From positions 12,804-76,803 of the forward strand of contig JBAOHO010000002.1 in assembly GCA_037045355.1 (NCBI GenBank): a stretch of DNA of 64,000 nt. The letters are read 5' to 3'. The number at the start of each line of letters is the position of its first letter. The first letter of the stretch is position 1. Positions 50,917-60,855 of the stretch are shown here, in pieces. The notes below the pieces were generated by a model. It was not told the origin of the DNA. It did not search any database and was given only the letters and a program-made list of their open reading frames with translations. Made by a program: the position numbers and the translations under genes. The stretch is from Candidatus Nanopelagicales bacterium (GTDB lineage: Bacteria; Actinomycetota; Actinomycetes; S36-B12; GCA-2699445).

Positions 50917-52212
50917 ATGCACATGGATATGGGTGACGGAATCCGTGTTCGCGCGCCCCGATTTCGGCAGGTGAGTCTGCTGGCCACCGGGGCGCTGGCG
51001 CTGGCCGTCGTGGCGATGCCCGACACCGCGAGCGCGGCACCGATGCCCAGCGCCGCAACACCGCGCGACATCCACCAGGAGGTCACCCGCGCGCGCCCCG
51101 GTGACACCGTGACCCTGCCTGCCGGTGTGACGACATTGCAGCGCCCTCTGGCCGTCCCGCGGGGGGTGACGATCGAAGGCCACCCCAACGGGACTGTCCT
51201 GCGCATCGCGCGAGGGGCGGCATCGGAGTTCGGGTACTCGTTCATGATCACCCCTGCCACCCCTGGCGCGACGAACGTGACGGTGCGCAACATCTCCCTG
51301 GACGGCTCCCGGTCGCGGGGCATTCCGAACAACACCGGCGGGGGCGTCAAGGCCGGGACCTCCTGGACGATCAAGGGCATCCGCGCGAGCAACATGAGCT
51401 ACTTCAGGATCTGGGTCTACCGGGTGTCTGACGTGCGGGTGCTTCAGAACGTCTTCGACGCGGGCTTCGGAATGTCCGGCGGCCACGACAACATCGGCGG
51501 CGGTCGGTCCAGCCGAGTGACGATCAGCGGGAATCGGTTCGAAACCACCACTCGGGGCAACGCCGTGGATCTGGTCGCCCCCCGCACCGTCACCATTTCG
51601 GACAACGTCGCGGTCGGAACCCCCGGACGTGAACACAGCATCTTCCTCGAGGGTCCCCGCACCGCGGTCGTGACCGGCAACCACCTGACCGAGTCGTCGA
51701 TCACCGTTCAGGGCAACGGGGACTATCGAGGAACAGGCGAGACGGTCAATCCCACCGACGTCAGGGTGGAGGCCAACACCGTGATCAGCGCTCCTTCACA
51801 CGGGATCGCCCTCAAGTACGAGGACGAGGGCGTGAGAAGGGTCGCGGGCGGTGGGAACTCGATCCTCGACAACGAGATCATCGACAGCGGGGTCAGCGGC
51901 GTCGCGATCCTGCACTGCACTGTGGGGGCGGGGGTCCGGTCGGACACCGTCGCCGGTAACTCCGTTCTCAACCCGTTCGCACGCGGCACGCAGTCCTGGG
52001 GAACGGGATGCGGAACAGTGCCCAGCAACGGAATCGCGGTCACGGGCGGATCGGCCGAACTCAGTGACAACCGCGTCGTCGACTCCCGCCCTTCCTCCAA
52101 CACGGAATACGGCATCTACGTGGGAGCGGAACGCGCTCGCGTACCCCTGGGAACGGTGACCCTGGCCGACAACAAGGGCCAGGGCCTTCTCGCGGGGATC
52201 AGCAACCGGTAG
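50917..52212 (+). CDS. Secreted right-handed parallel beta-helix protein
   Basis: 431 residues. Signal peptide SLLATGALALAVVAMPDTAS. The repeat pattern of beta-helix proteins runs through the body: VTVRNISLDGS, VRVLQNVFDAGFG, VTISGNRFETTTRG, VTISDNVAVGTPGR, AVVTGNHLTESSITV and so on, roughly every 22-28 residues. Pectate lyases, polysaccharide depolymerases and adhesins use this fold; no catalytic set is recognisable. The N-terminal HQEVTRARPGDTVTLPAGV is typical of the Pectate_lyase_3 or NosD-like start. ATG 50917 has GGAGGGG about ten bases upstream. Confidence 0.82.
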   Translation: MHMDMGDGIRVRAPRFRQVSLLATGALALAVVAMPDTASAAPMPSAATPRDIHQEVTRARPGDTVTLPAGVTTLQRPLAVPRGVTIEGHPNGTVLRIARGAASEFGYSFMITPATPGATNVTVRNISLDGSRSRGIPNNTGGGVKAGTSWTIKGIRASNMSYFRIWVYRVSDVRVLQNVFDAGFGMSGGHDNIGGGRSSRVTISGNRFETTTRGNAVDLVAPRTVTISDNVAVGTPGREHSIFLEGPRTAVVTGNHLTESSITVQGNGDYRGTGETVNPTDVRVEANTVISAPSHGIALKYEDEGVRRVAGGGNSILDNEIIDSGVSGVAILHCTVGAGVRSDTVAGNSVLNPFARGTQSWGTGCGTVPSNGIAVTGGSAELSDNRVVDSRPSSNTEYGIYVGAERARVPLGTVTLADNKGQGLLAGISNR

Positions 52213-52257
52213 GTGAACGACCTCAGTCGGTTCGGGCCACGCACCCCCGAAGAACGG

Positions 52258-53262
52258 TCACGCCGCCCCACCAGACTGCGGTCGCGAAGGGGGAACCTGC
52301 GCTCCCCCAGTCGGAGCGCCCTTGACGTAGACCCGCACGCCCGGCCGGACCGCTTCCTGGTAGGTGTGCGTCGAATGCCTGCGGGCGAGCACCACGAGCG
52401 CGTCCTTCAAGGTGCGGATGATCGCGGATCGGCTCACGGTCGATCCCGACATGCGGGCCTGAAGTTCCACCGGAGCCGCGACGGCCGAGGTGTAGCCGGC
52501 TGATGTCGCCGCGACGAAGAGCTCGAGGTCGAACGCGAACCGCGTCTCGCGCAGCCGGGGCAGGATGTCCGCCAGCACCTCGCGTTTGATGAGCTTGCAC
52601 CCGGTCTGGGTGTCGTGCACACCGAGGGAGAACAGCGTCGTGACGAGTCGTGAGAATGTCAGCGAGACCATCTTGCGGAACGGGGATGAGGCTGACACCG
52701 ACTCGCGGTGCTTTTTGTCGGCGTAGACCATGTCCGCGCCGGTGGCGCGGCCGACCTTCAGGTACTCGACCAGGTGTGCGGGGTCGATGTCACCGTCGGA
52801 ATCCACGAAGCCGACCCATGACCCCCGGGCCCGCGAGAACCCGGCGTGCAGGGCCCCACCCTTGCCACGGTTCGCCGGCAACTCCACGATCCGCACCTGG
52901 CGGGACAGGTCCGACAGCGTCTCGATGGAGTCGTCGGTCGACCCGTCATCGACGACGATCAACTCGTAGCCGATGCCCTCGGACTCCATCACGTCCATCA
53001 GTCGGTCCACAGCCGGCCGCAACCCCGATCCCGCGTTGTACGCGGGCATGACGACGCTGATCTCGATCTCCCGGTTGGCGGGCATCCACAGGCGCCCGGA
53101 TTCACCCCACGCCTCCCGCGTGGGATCGGTGCGCTCCTTGAGCAGGACCCGGCCCACGGCAACCGCCGGGTCGACGGCGATGCGGTGCAGTCGCTGCGTG
53201 ATGCCACGCAGCCAAGACGTAAGCACGGACGCATATTTCGCGAACCAGGCAGGCTGTTGCAT
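52258..53262 (-). CDS. Family 2 glycosyltransferase, polyprenyl-phosphate type
   Basis: About 334 residues. GT-A motifs EISVVMPAYNAGSGLRPAVD, ELIVVDDGSTDDSIETL and FVDSDGDIDPAHL (DxD) place it with dolichol/undecaprenyl-phosphate sugar synthases; HDTQTGCKLIKREVL near residue 200 is their conserved acceptor motif. It would make a polyprenyl-phospho-sugar, the donor used by GT-C membrane enzymes such as the AftD-like proteins at 56892 and 62277. ATG 53262 is chosen over 53292 because GAGAGG lies before it. No C-terminal membrane helices, so only membrane-associated. Confidence 0.83.
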   Translation of the reverse strand: MQQPAWFAKYASVLTSWLRGITQRLHRIAVDPAVAVGRVLLKERTDPTREAWGESGRLWMPANREIEISVVMPAYNAGSGLRPAVDRLMDVMESEGIGYELIVVDDGSTDDSIETLSDLSRQVRIVELPANRGKGGALHAGFSRARGSWVGFVDSDGDIDPAHLVEYLKVGRATGADMVYADKKHRESVSASSPFRKMVSLTFSRLVTTLFSLGVHDTQTGCKLIKREVLADILPRLRETRFAFDLELFVAATSAGYTSAVAAPVELQARMSGSTVSRSAIIRTLKDALVVLARRHSTHTYQEAVRPGVRVYVKGAPTGGAQVPPSRPQSGGAA

Positions 53263-53492
53263 GTGTATTCGACCTCTCACGAAGCCCTTCATCGATGCTA
53301 CTCCGCACGACAGGGGGAAGAACCTGCTGCAGCGTGGTGCTCGTGCCGCGGAGACGTCCCGGCCTCGCGCTTCTTGTTCAGAGGCCCTTCCTGATCGAGC
53401 ACCCTGCCCCAGCGTGACTGGAGCCCGATACGGCTCGCCTCGCTCCTCCGCACGATCACGTCCTGCAGCGCGCCAGGCGGGATCGGGCTCTC

Positions 53493-53498
53493 TACGCT
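53493..53498 (+). promoter_or_regulatory. Probable leaderless -10 box of the receiver-GGDEF gene
   Basis: TACGCT, six bases, ATG at 53505; no ribosome site. Confidence 0.55.
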
Positions 53499-53504
53499 GG
53501 ATTC

Positions 53505-54416
53505 ATGACCCCTACCGACGCTCCCCCCACCATCCTCGTCATCGACGACGACGTCACGATGACCCTGCTGTTCAGCAAACTGCTCGGCTCAACCGGCAAG
53601 GTGGTCACGACGAACTCCGGCGAGGAGGGGTTGGCTCTGGCGCGCCAGATCATTCCGGATCTGATCCTGCTCGACGTGCAGATGCCCGGCTGGGACGGCT
53701 TCGACGTCATCAACGAGTTGAAGTTGGACCCCTTGGTGCGGCATGTCCCGGTCATCTTCATCACGGCGGAGGTTCTGCCCGAGATCGAATCGCACTGCCT
53801 CGAGGCTGGGGCAGCCGACTACATCGCCAAGCCGGTGACGCCGCGAGTTCTGCTGGCGCGGGCCAAGACCCACCTGCTGCTGAAGAAGCAAGCGGACATG
53901 TTGGTGGATCAGGCCTTCCGCGACCCGCTGACTGGCGCACTGAGCGCCTGGGCGTTCGGCGAGATGCTCGAGACCGAATGCGCGCGGGCCGCCATGTATG
54001 GCTGGCCCACGTCCCTGCTGCTCATCGAGTTCGATCTCCTCGACGAGTACTCGGCCGCCTACGGACCCATCGCGGCCGATGACGCGCTCGCGTCCATCGC
54101 CGCCGCGGTCGAGTCCGAGGTGCGCCGACCCGGCGACAAGATCGGCCGCGAGTCGGTCGGACGCTTCTCCGCGCTCCTCCCCCAGACATCCGCGGAAGAA
54201 GCCCAGGCGTGCGCCACCCGGCTCAGCGCGACCGTGCGGTCACTGGAGGTGCGCCACAGCAAGTCACCCGAAGGCACTCTGACGGTCAGCGTGGGGGGTG
54301 CGGGGTCCGACGGCACCGTCACTGCGGCCGCACTGATGCGCGCGGCCGAGGTGCAGTTGCGCGCCGCGCAGGAGTCCGGCGTCGGTCGCATCCACGTCGG
54401 TGCTGTCACCGCATGA
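53505..54416 (+). CDS. Response regulator with degenerate GGDEF domain
   Basis: 303 residues. Receiver domain: ILVIDDDVTMTLLF, phospho-acceptor in LILLDVQMPGWDGF, VIFITAEV, and DYIAKPVTPR. The second domain begins at FRDPLTGALSAWAFGEMLET, the usual GGDEF start, but the active loop reads RESVGRFSALLP where GG(D/E)EF is expected, and the metal-binding segment is LLIEFDLLDEYSAAYG. So it should not make c-di-GMP; it may bind nucleotide or a partner. It is followed 17 bases later by the APC permease. Confidence 0.82.
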   Translation: MTPTDAPPTILVIDDDVTMTLLFSKLLGSTGKVVTTNSGEEGLALARQIIPDLILLDVQMPGWDGFDVINELKLDPLVRHVPVIFITAEVLPEIESHCLEAGAADYIAKPVTPRVLLARAKTHLLLKKQADMLVDQAFRDPLTGALSAWAFGEMLETECARAAMYGWPTSLLLIEFDLLDEYSAAYGPIAADDALASIAAAVESEVRRPGDKIGRESVGRFSALLPQTSAEEAQACATRLSATVRSLEVRHSKSPEGTLTVSVGGAGSDGTVTAAALMRAAEVQLRAAQESGVGRIHVGAVTA

Positions 54417-54432
54417 CGGGACCGGACCGCCG

Positions 54433-55758
54433 GTGAGCGGGTCATCGGGGTCGACCGGCGAATCGCGCTCACCGCGTAAGGAGATCGGGCTGGTCGCCGC
54501 CATCAGCATCGGTGTCGGCGGGATGATCGGTGCCGGGATCTTCTCCATCCTGGGTGTGGTGGCCAGTGTCGCGGGGGCCGCCATGCCTGTGTCCTTCGCC
54601 GTCGGAGGAGTGGTGGCGCTCTTCGCGGCCTACAGCTACGTGATGCTGGGCAAGCGTTTCCCGAGCGTCGGCGGCGCCGTGACATTCCTGGTGCGCGGGT
54701 TCGGCGACGGTCCGGTCGCCGGGACCCTGAACATCTTCCAGTACCTCGCCTACGTGATCGCCATCGCTCTGTACGCGCACGGTTTCGCCGCCTACGCGCA
54801 GACTTTCATCGCACTACCGGGTCAAGTGTGGGCGGTCGGAGTCGTTGTCGTCTTCACCGCGGTGAACTTCATCGGCAGCAGGGTCATGGGGCGGGCTGAA
54901 TCCGTGATCGTGATCATCAAGGTCGCCATCTTGGTGGTGTTCATCGTCGCGGCGGCGCTCGCGCTCACTCCCGCAGGAGAACAGCAGCTGGCTCCGAGCA
55001 ACTGGTCGGACACGATGGCGCTGCTCACCGGCGCCGGTCTGATCTTCGTCGGGTACGAGGGATTCGGACTGATCACGAACGCGAGCGGGAACATGCGTCG
55101 CCCCTCGTGGGAACTCCCGCGCGCGATCTACATCGCGATCGCGATCGTGATCGTGATCTACCTGTGCGTGGCGGCGGGCGTGGTGTCCAACGTCCCCTTC
55201 GACGAACTACGCAATCTCGGTGACGCCGCGTTGGCGGTGGCCGCCGAACCGGCCCTCGGCAATGTCGGATTCACGCTCGTCGCGGTGGCCGCCCTGCTGT
55301 CGACGGCCTCCGCCGTGAACGCCACCTTGTTCGGAGCCGCCAACATCTCCTACCAGATCAGCAAGAACGGCGACCTCCCGACACCGTTCTCGCGCGAACT
55401 GTGGGGACGTGATGTCGAAGGGCTCTTCATCACCGCGGGCCTCGTGCTCGTCTTCGTCCTGTTGTTCCCCTTGAGTGCCGTCGCTTCGATGGGCAGCGCC
55501 GGTTTTCTGCTCGTCTACAGCGCGGTAGGCGTGGGGCACCTACGGATCCGCAGCGAGACCGGTGCTCGGCGGTGGCCGATCATCGTGTCCATCGTCTTGT
55601 GCATGACGCTGTTCGTGATCCTGTTCGCCGAGATGGTCCGGGTCGCGCCGACGTCAGCGATTGCCCTGGCCGTCGCGCTGCTGCTGAGTTGGCTCACCGA
55701 TGTCGGGTACCGCCGATTCCGCAACCGCAGCCTCGCTGGACTGCTGGATCACCACTGA
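54433..55758 (+). CDS. APC-family amino acid permease
   Basis: 441 residues with twelve predicted helices. Helix 1 has ISIGVGGMIGAGIFSILGVV, the substrate-binding GxGIF motif of the superfamily; LIFVGYEGFGLITNASGNMR in helix 6 and the following cytoplasmic PSWELPRAIY are family-typical. The substrate is probably an amino acid or amine taken up by proton symport. GTG 54433 is chosen since the earlier GTG at 54400 lies inside the GGDEF gene; no strong ribosome site is seen for either, suggesting coupling to the upstream gene. Confidence 0.85.
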   Translation: MSGSSGSTGESRSPRKEIGLVAAISIGVGGMIGAGIFSILGVVASVAGAAMPVSFAVGGVVALFAAYSYVMLGKRFPSVGGAVTFLVRGFGDGPVAGTLNIFQYLAYVIAIALYAHGFAAYAQTFIALPGQVWAVGVVVVFTAVNFIGSRVMGRAESVIVIIKVAILVVFIVAAALALTPAGEQQLAPSNWSDTMALLTGAGLIFVGYEGFGLITNASGNMRRPSWELPRAIYIAIAIVIVIYLCVAAGVVSNVPFDELRNLGDAALAVAAEPALGNVGFTLVAVAALLSTASAVNATLFGAANISYQISKNGDLPTPFSRELWGRDVEGLFITAGLVLVFVLLFPLSAVASMGSAGFLLVYSAVGVGHLRIRSETGARRWPIIVSIVLCMTLFVILFAEMVRVAPTSAIALAVALLLSWLTDVGYRRFRNRSLAGLLDHH

Positions 55759-55776
55759 GCCCTGAGCCTGAAGACC

Positions 55777-55812
55777 GCCCGACCGGCCACTGCGCGCCGG
55801 CCACGGTCGGGC
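55777..55812. terminator. Hairpin between convergent genes
   Basis: GCCCGACCG (55777-55785) pairs with CGGTCGGGC (55804-55812), with extra GGCC pairing in the loop. It lies between the permease stop and the metallophosphoesterase stop, so it can serve both. Confidence 0.6.
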
Positions 55813-55815
55813 CGG

Positions 55816-56895
55816 TCACCGGCAGGGGGAGGACCCGGAGTCGGTGATCGGCTTCTTGGTGTCCAAGGAGTGGAACGCCCAGCTGTAGCGGTCGGGGTCC
55901 AACTGCAACTCGAGCACCCCATGGTGTTCGAAGTCGGCGTATTCACTTTCGATCAGGACCCCCTTGTTGCGCCACGGGGCGGCCCCCTGTTCGGGGCGGT
56001 AGACCGCCTGACCCCCGGTTCCGACGACGAACTGCCGGACCCCTTCCATGCTGGGGTTGCCGTCGGCGTCGAGTTGGCCGAACCGTTCGTAGTCGGCTTC
56101 GTGTCCGGACAGCAAGATGTCCACGCCGCCTTGATCGAGAGTCCGGTACAGCGCATCGGTGCGCCCGTCGGGTCCGGCGATCCCTGTCGACCAGCGCGGA
56201 TGATGCATGATCGCCAGCGTGCACTTCGAGTCGTTGGCGGCGAGGTCCTCGGTGAGCCAGATCTGTTGCGGCGACCCCTCACCGCAGCCTCCGATAACGA
56301 CTGTGCAGTTCGAATTGAGCACGACCACGTGCCAGCGGCCGAGTTCGGTCGACCAGTAGCCCTCGGGGGGGCCGGCCCGCTCGCCGAAGTACTGCCGGAA
56401 CGTGTTCGCCTCGAAGACCTTCAGTTCCTGATTGCCGATCGCCGGCAGCGTGATGGAACGAAGCCGACCCCACGTCGGTCCGTAGATGTCCTGATACGCC
56501 TCGGCCTTGGGAACCTCGTACTGGTAGTCGCCGAGCCCGAGCAGGGCGTCGGGCTGCAGCGACACCGCGATGTCGGAGACTTCCTTGAACCGGCACTGGT
56601 TCATGTCCCGGTTCTTCTTCTTCATCGCCGGGTCCTTGGCGTCGCAGGCCATGTCACCGGCCGCGACGACCGTGACCGATTCGGGGACCTCCTTGGCGCA
56701 CGCCCGCAGCAACAGGAGGATCGCGATGACGATGAGGACGAGGGTGATCCCCATGCCCAGCCAGCGTTTCCAGGTGATGGTTCGTGCCGTCTTGTCCTGC
56801 GCATCATCGTCCTGCGACGACTCCGTCACGAGGTCGAGCCCGGCCTGAGATTCCTCTGCCGCAGCGCCAGGTTCATCGTCGTCGAGCGGCTTCAC
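55816..56895 (-). CDS. Membrane-anchored metallophosphoesterase, purple acid phosphatase-like
   Basis: 359 residues. An acidic N-terminal cytoplasmic tail, then one membrane helix (WLGMGITLVLIVIAILLLLR), so the catalytic domain is outside. Metal motifs: VVAAGDMACD, LLGLGDYQYEV, LPAIGNQELKV (His of GNHE replaced by Gln), AIMHHPRWSTG and ILLSGHEADYERFG. The GNHE change may lower activity. GTG 56895 follows GGGGAGG and overlaps the stop of the AftD-like gene (GTGA), so the two are co-translated. The pairing suggests a role in envelope glycan turnover. Confidence 0.83.
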   Translation of the reverse strand: MKPLDDDEPGAAAEESQAGLDLVTESSQDDDAQDKTARTITWKRWLGMGITLVLIVIAILLLLRACAKEVPESVTVVAAGDMACDAKDPAMKKKNRDMNQCRFKEVSDIAVSLQPDALLGLGDYQYEVPKAEAYQDIYGPTWGRLRSITLPAIGNQELKVFEANTFRQYFGERAGPPEGYWSTELGRWHVVVLNSNCTVVIGGCGEGSPQQIWLTEDLAANDSKCTLAIMHHPRWSTGIAGPDGRTDALYRTLDQGGVDILLSGHEADYERFGQLDADGNPSMEGVRQFVVGTGGQAVYRPEQGAAPWRNKGVLIESEYADFEHHGVLELQLDPDRYSWAFHSLDTKKPITDSGSSPCR

Positions 56896-59800
56896 GGCAA
56901 CCTCCCCTTCGCTCGCAGTCGTCGGGTCCGTCTGCGGGACAGCCAGATCGACAGGATGGCCCCGTAGATCGCCATCGGAAGGATCACCAGGCCCATTCCC
57001 GCAGTGACCGCGGGCCGATACGTGAGCACTCCTTTGACGTCACCTTCCGCCACGACCCAGCCGTTCATCCATCCTTCGAGCATGATGTGCTCCGCCCCGG
57101 CCAACTGCCAACCGGGGGCGTAGCCCTCGATGAACCCGATGACGGAGGGACCGGCCGGCTTGACGAACGACGTCCGGATCGGGTCCTTGGCGGCCGAGAA
57201 CACCGCAGTCGAACGTGGGGCGGACAGCGCGGTGTCACCGCCGCGTGGTTCCCGCACGAGGACGACGTTGTTCGGCGACGCCACGGGGCGCAGCTTCACG
57301 TCCCGATACGCGACTTCCGACTGCTGCTGGCCGGTCAGATCCCGCAGCCCGTACAGATAGACACGGGTCTCGACCGCGGCTTCGTTGGGCCCGACGAGTG
57401 CCTGGAAGTGGGTCCAGCCCTCCCAGGGACCCGCGGTCGGGAGCTTCTCGCACGCATCGGGGCCGCGCAGATACAGGCAGAACTTGGGGTCACGCACGGA
57501 GATGCTCTTGCCCTCGAGACTGAACTCGTACAACGACGACGCCCCCATGTCCGGCACGGTGGCACCCAGGCACGCCATGTGTTCGCGGGCCTTCAAAGTG
57601 AACGTGGGGTTGTCCGGATCGCCTTCGACGACGGCCGCGAGCCCCGCCTCCTTCTGGGTCTGATCGTCGTAGCGGAAACAGTCCTGCAGCGGTTCGAACT
57701 CAGCGATCGCGGAGCCCGACATGCCGCCGACGACAGCAAGTTCGTGTTTGCCCGCGGGTACCCGCACGCGCTCGTAGGGCACTTCGGCGGGCCACAGTGT
57801 CCGTTCGGCGACGGGGTCGATGGCCTCGATGGTGACGTTGCGGTAGTCGGTCACCGTACGCCCCAGCAGACGCTCGCCGACGTCGGCGTGCAACACCAGT
57901 TGCACCTCCGATGCCACCTGGTCCACGATCACGAACTTCTCGTAGGTGTTCCACTGGTTGCCGAGCCGCGGACGAGGTGCCAGTTCGCAGCCGTCCGTGC
58001 CCACCTGCCACAGGCAGATCTGTGGGCGTTTGCCCTTGACCTGGCGGTACTCCAGGCGCACCCGGTAGGCGCGACCCGGGCGCGCGTCCTGGATCACGAC
58101 ACGAGTGCAGGCGGCGTGGTCGATGGCGCTGAGCCGTACGACGTTGCCGGGCAGCATCTGCTTGCGCAGTTCGAGTTCCTCGGTGGGACGCGGTTCGTAG
58201 TTGTTGCAGTCGTAGACATCGGAAAACGGGGTCGGGTCGGCTGGTTCGCGCGAGGGCGCGTACGCGACGAACGGAGTCGCCGAGCCCACGGTCACCGTCG
58301 GGGGATAGACGGGCTCGCCCTTCGGTCGCGGATACCGCTCCCGCCCCCAGCCGTCGAGGGACACGATGCGGTTATTGGTCTGCACCGCGATGATGTCGCG
58401 GCGCGGCACGCGGATCGACCACGGTGGTCGCTGCGAGATGGTGCGTCCGTCCAACGTGACCCGAGTCGGATCCCGGAAGGTGATCCTGCCCTCGCGTTTG
58501 TCGTAACTGGGAACGACGACAGCCGCCGCCCGCGCGCGCTGCGCCACGCGATACGTGCCCTTCGGCACCCGGATACTCGTGCGCGCTGTCCCCGCATCCA
58601 CCGCCGGCACGGGCCAGAACACGGTGTCGTCGGTGACGGCGACCTCGTTGTCGACCGTGGCCAGGATGGTCGGAGGCGGCGGTGCCGGTTCGGTCGTGAT
58701 CCCGGTGCCGGTTCCGACGCTGCCCACCACCGCCGCACCGGCATCCGTGCGACCCGCTGCCAGCAGTGTGCGGTCATAGGCGCGGACGAGTTCGGACGAG
58801 CCGTCCCCCACCTTCCACAGGTCCAGCGGCCCAGACACCGTCTGGGTGACACCGGGCACCCGTTTCATGGCCTTGGCCAGGATGCGGTCGTCGGCGAACT
58901 TGCCGCCCGGTAGCCCGCGCACCAGGTCGTGCCGTACGACGATCTGCGAGATGCCGGTGCCGTCCAGCAACGCGGGGATGGGCTCGAAGTCCCCCGTGAG
59001 CAGACCGGCCTGGATCGCGTCGACATCCGCCTTGAAGCCGGCGGCATCACCGAAGTAGCCGTCGGGTTTCGGGGTCACCACCGGATGCTTGATGAGCAGG
59101 TTCGCGATGCTGTCGACTCCGAAGAACCCCCACGTGGTGGGCATCTGGTAGTAGTCGTCGAGCGGCAGGATCAAGACCTTGCCCGGCCGCGGGTCCGAGT
59201 CGATCGTCTCCGCCATGTCACGCCAGAACTCGGGTACCCGCACATGTGCGGACGGCTGCATCGGGCGGATATCGGGAATCACGCCGCCGGTGTAGATCGG
59301 GCGGGGATAGGCCAGGATCGCCAGCACCCCGGCCCCGGTGGCCACCGCGAGAACCGTTGCCGGGCGGGGGGCCCATTCCGGCCAACGCAGGCGACGTCGC
59401 CGCGGTGGCACGGCGCCGCCATCGGGAGCGGCCCCGTCGCCGTCGTCGGACAGTTCGGCGGCTTTGGCTGCTTCCTCCGCCGCAGCCCTCGCCACCGCTC
59501 GGGATACCGCGAACCGATGGGCGACCCCCTCGACCCCGATGGCGATCAAGATGGCGAAGAACACGACCAGGAGTTGCCCGAGCTTGCTCATCGGCTCGCG
59601 GAACAGCCAGAACATCGGAACGTGCAGATACATCCACAGGTTGATCTGTTCCAGCGGCGGCATCAGTCCCTTGGCCAGGAACACCACGAACCCGCTGATC
59701 CCGATGAGCCACAGGGCGGCGCGACGGCGAGCGCGCACCGCCAGGACGGGAGCGAGGAAGACCATCACCGGGATCATGTACCTCATCCAGATCCAGGTCG

Positions 59801-60706
59801 GTTCGTCCAGGCTGGCGGCGAACGGCAGGTACTGGGGGCGGAACCATGCCCAGTTGGCGACCAACGTCAAGATGTTGGGGATCTGGTTGTTGATCTGGGC
59901 CCAGGTCCAGTTCGTGGGGTCGGTGAAGGCGGAGTTCGCCGCCGCGCCGCCGCCGCCGGTGTAGGCCTGGATGAACGGCAGCATCCACCAGAGGTTCAGC
60001 AGGATCACCCAGGGGGCCGCGAAGGCGAACCACTTGATCAGCTTCCACAGACCCTTGCGGCCGACGACGACGAACACGAGCGCGGGAGTGCCGATGACGG
60101 CCCACAGCACGGCCACCACGAACATCGGGGGGTTGAACGCGAGGAACGAGGTGGGGAGGAACGCGATCCCCCCACCGCTGGCGGGATTCGTCTGCCCTGC
60201 GCCACCCGCAGGGCCATGCCGGTGAAGATCGCGACCGTTCCCACCGAGATGATGTTGAGCGGGTTCGGGATCCGGGTGAGGAAGAAGCCGTTCATCACGG
60301 CGAAGGATCCGGCGACCACCACCGCTGTGGGACTACGGACGATCGCTGCCGCCGCATAGGCGGTTCCGACGGCGACCATGCCGTAGAAGATCGTGTAGAA
60401 GAGCCACTGCGCGACTGTCTCGTCGGCACCGAACAGCCCCACGAAGTCAATGAGGAAGAACTCGAAGATCCGACCGATGGTGTGGGCAGCGGAACCGGCT
60501 CCGGACACCTGATGGTTCCAGGAGTACAGGACCTCGGCGCTCCAGCCGCGCCGGATGAACGGCCCCATGTCACCGGTGGCGATGAAGGTGCCGGAGCGGA
60601 ACCACGTGCTGACGATGACCGACGAGATGACTCCGGTGATGACGTAGGCGCGGGTCATCACCGACCAGGAGGACGGCCTCAAGCGCGACGTCCAGCCCAG
60701 TTTCAC
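56892..60706 (-). CDS. AftD-like membrane arabinofuranosyltransferase (DUF3367/GT-C)
   Basis: About 1270 residues. The N-terminal part has a dozen helices, with GDMGPFIRRGWSAEVLYSWN in the first outside loop where the catalytic acidic residue lies, NLWWMLPFIQAYTGGGG, and MYLHVPMFWLFREPMSKLGQ. The C-terminal 600 residues are outside, beta-rich domains like carbohydrate-binding modules, ending with a helix (GLVILPMAIYGAILSIWL) and basic tail. AftD uses decaprenyl-phospho-arabinose in mycobacteria; here the donor is unknown. One missing C near 60193 breaks the frame within VAQGQTNPASGGG. GTG 60706 and ATG 60659 are both possible starts. Confidence 0.78.
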
Positions 60707-60843
60707 CCTTCGATCGTGACTGATCACAGGGACGGAATGCACAAGTAGGGCAGGTTGGGAGGCAGTCGTAATACTCGGCGCCCCTCGATTGCTTGGGCCG
60801 GCACGTTCTCCTGCTCCGACCCACCGGCGCAGTGGCGCGCGCG

Positions 60844-60849
60844 TAGAGT
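60844..60849 (+). promoter_or_regulatory. Probable leaderless -10 box of the NTase-kinase gene
   Basis: TAGAGT, six bases, GTG at 60856. Part of the 149-base divergent promoter region shared with the AftD-like gene. Confidence 0.55.
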
Positions 60850-60855
60850 GGCGAT

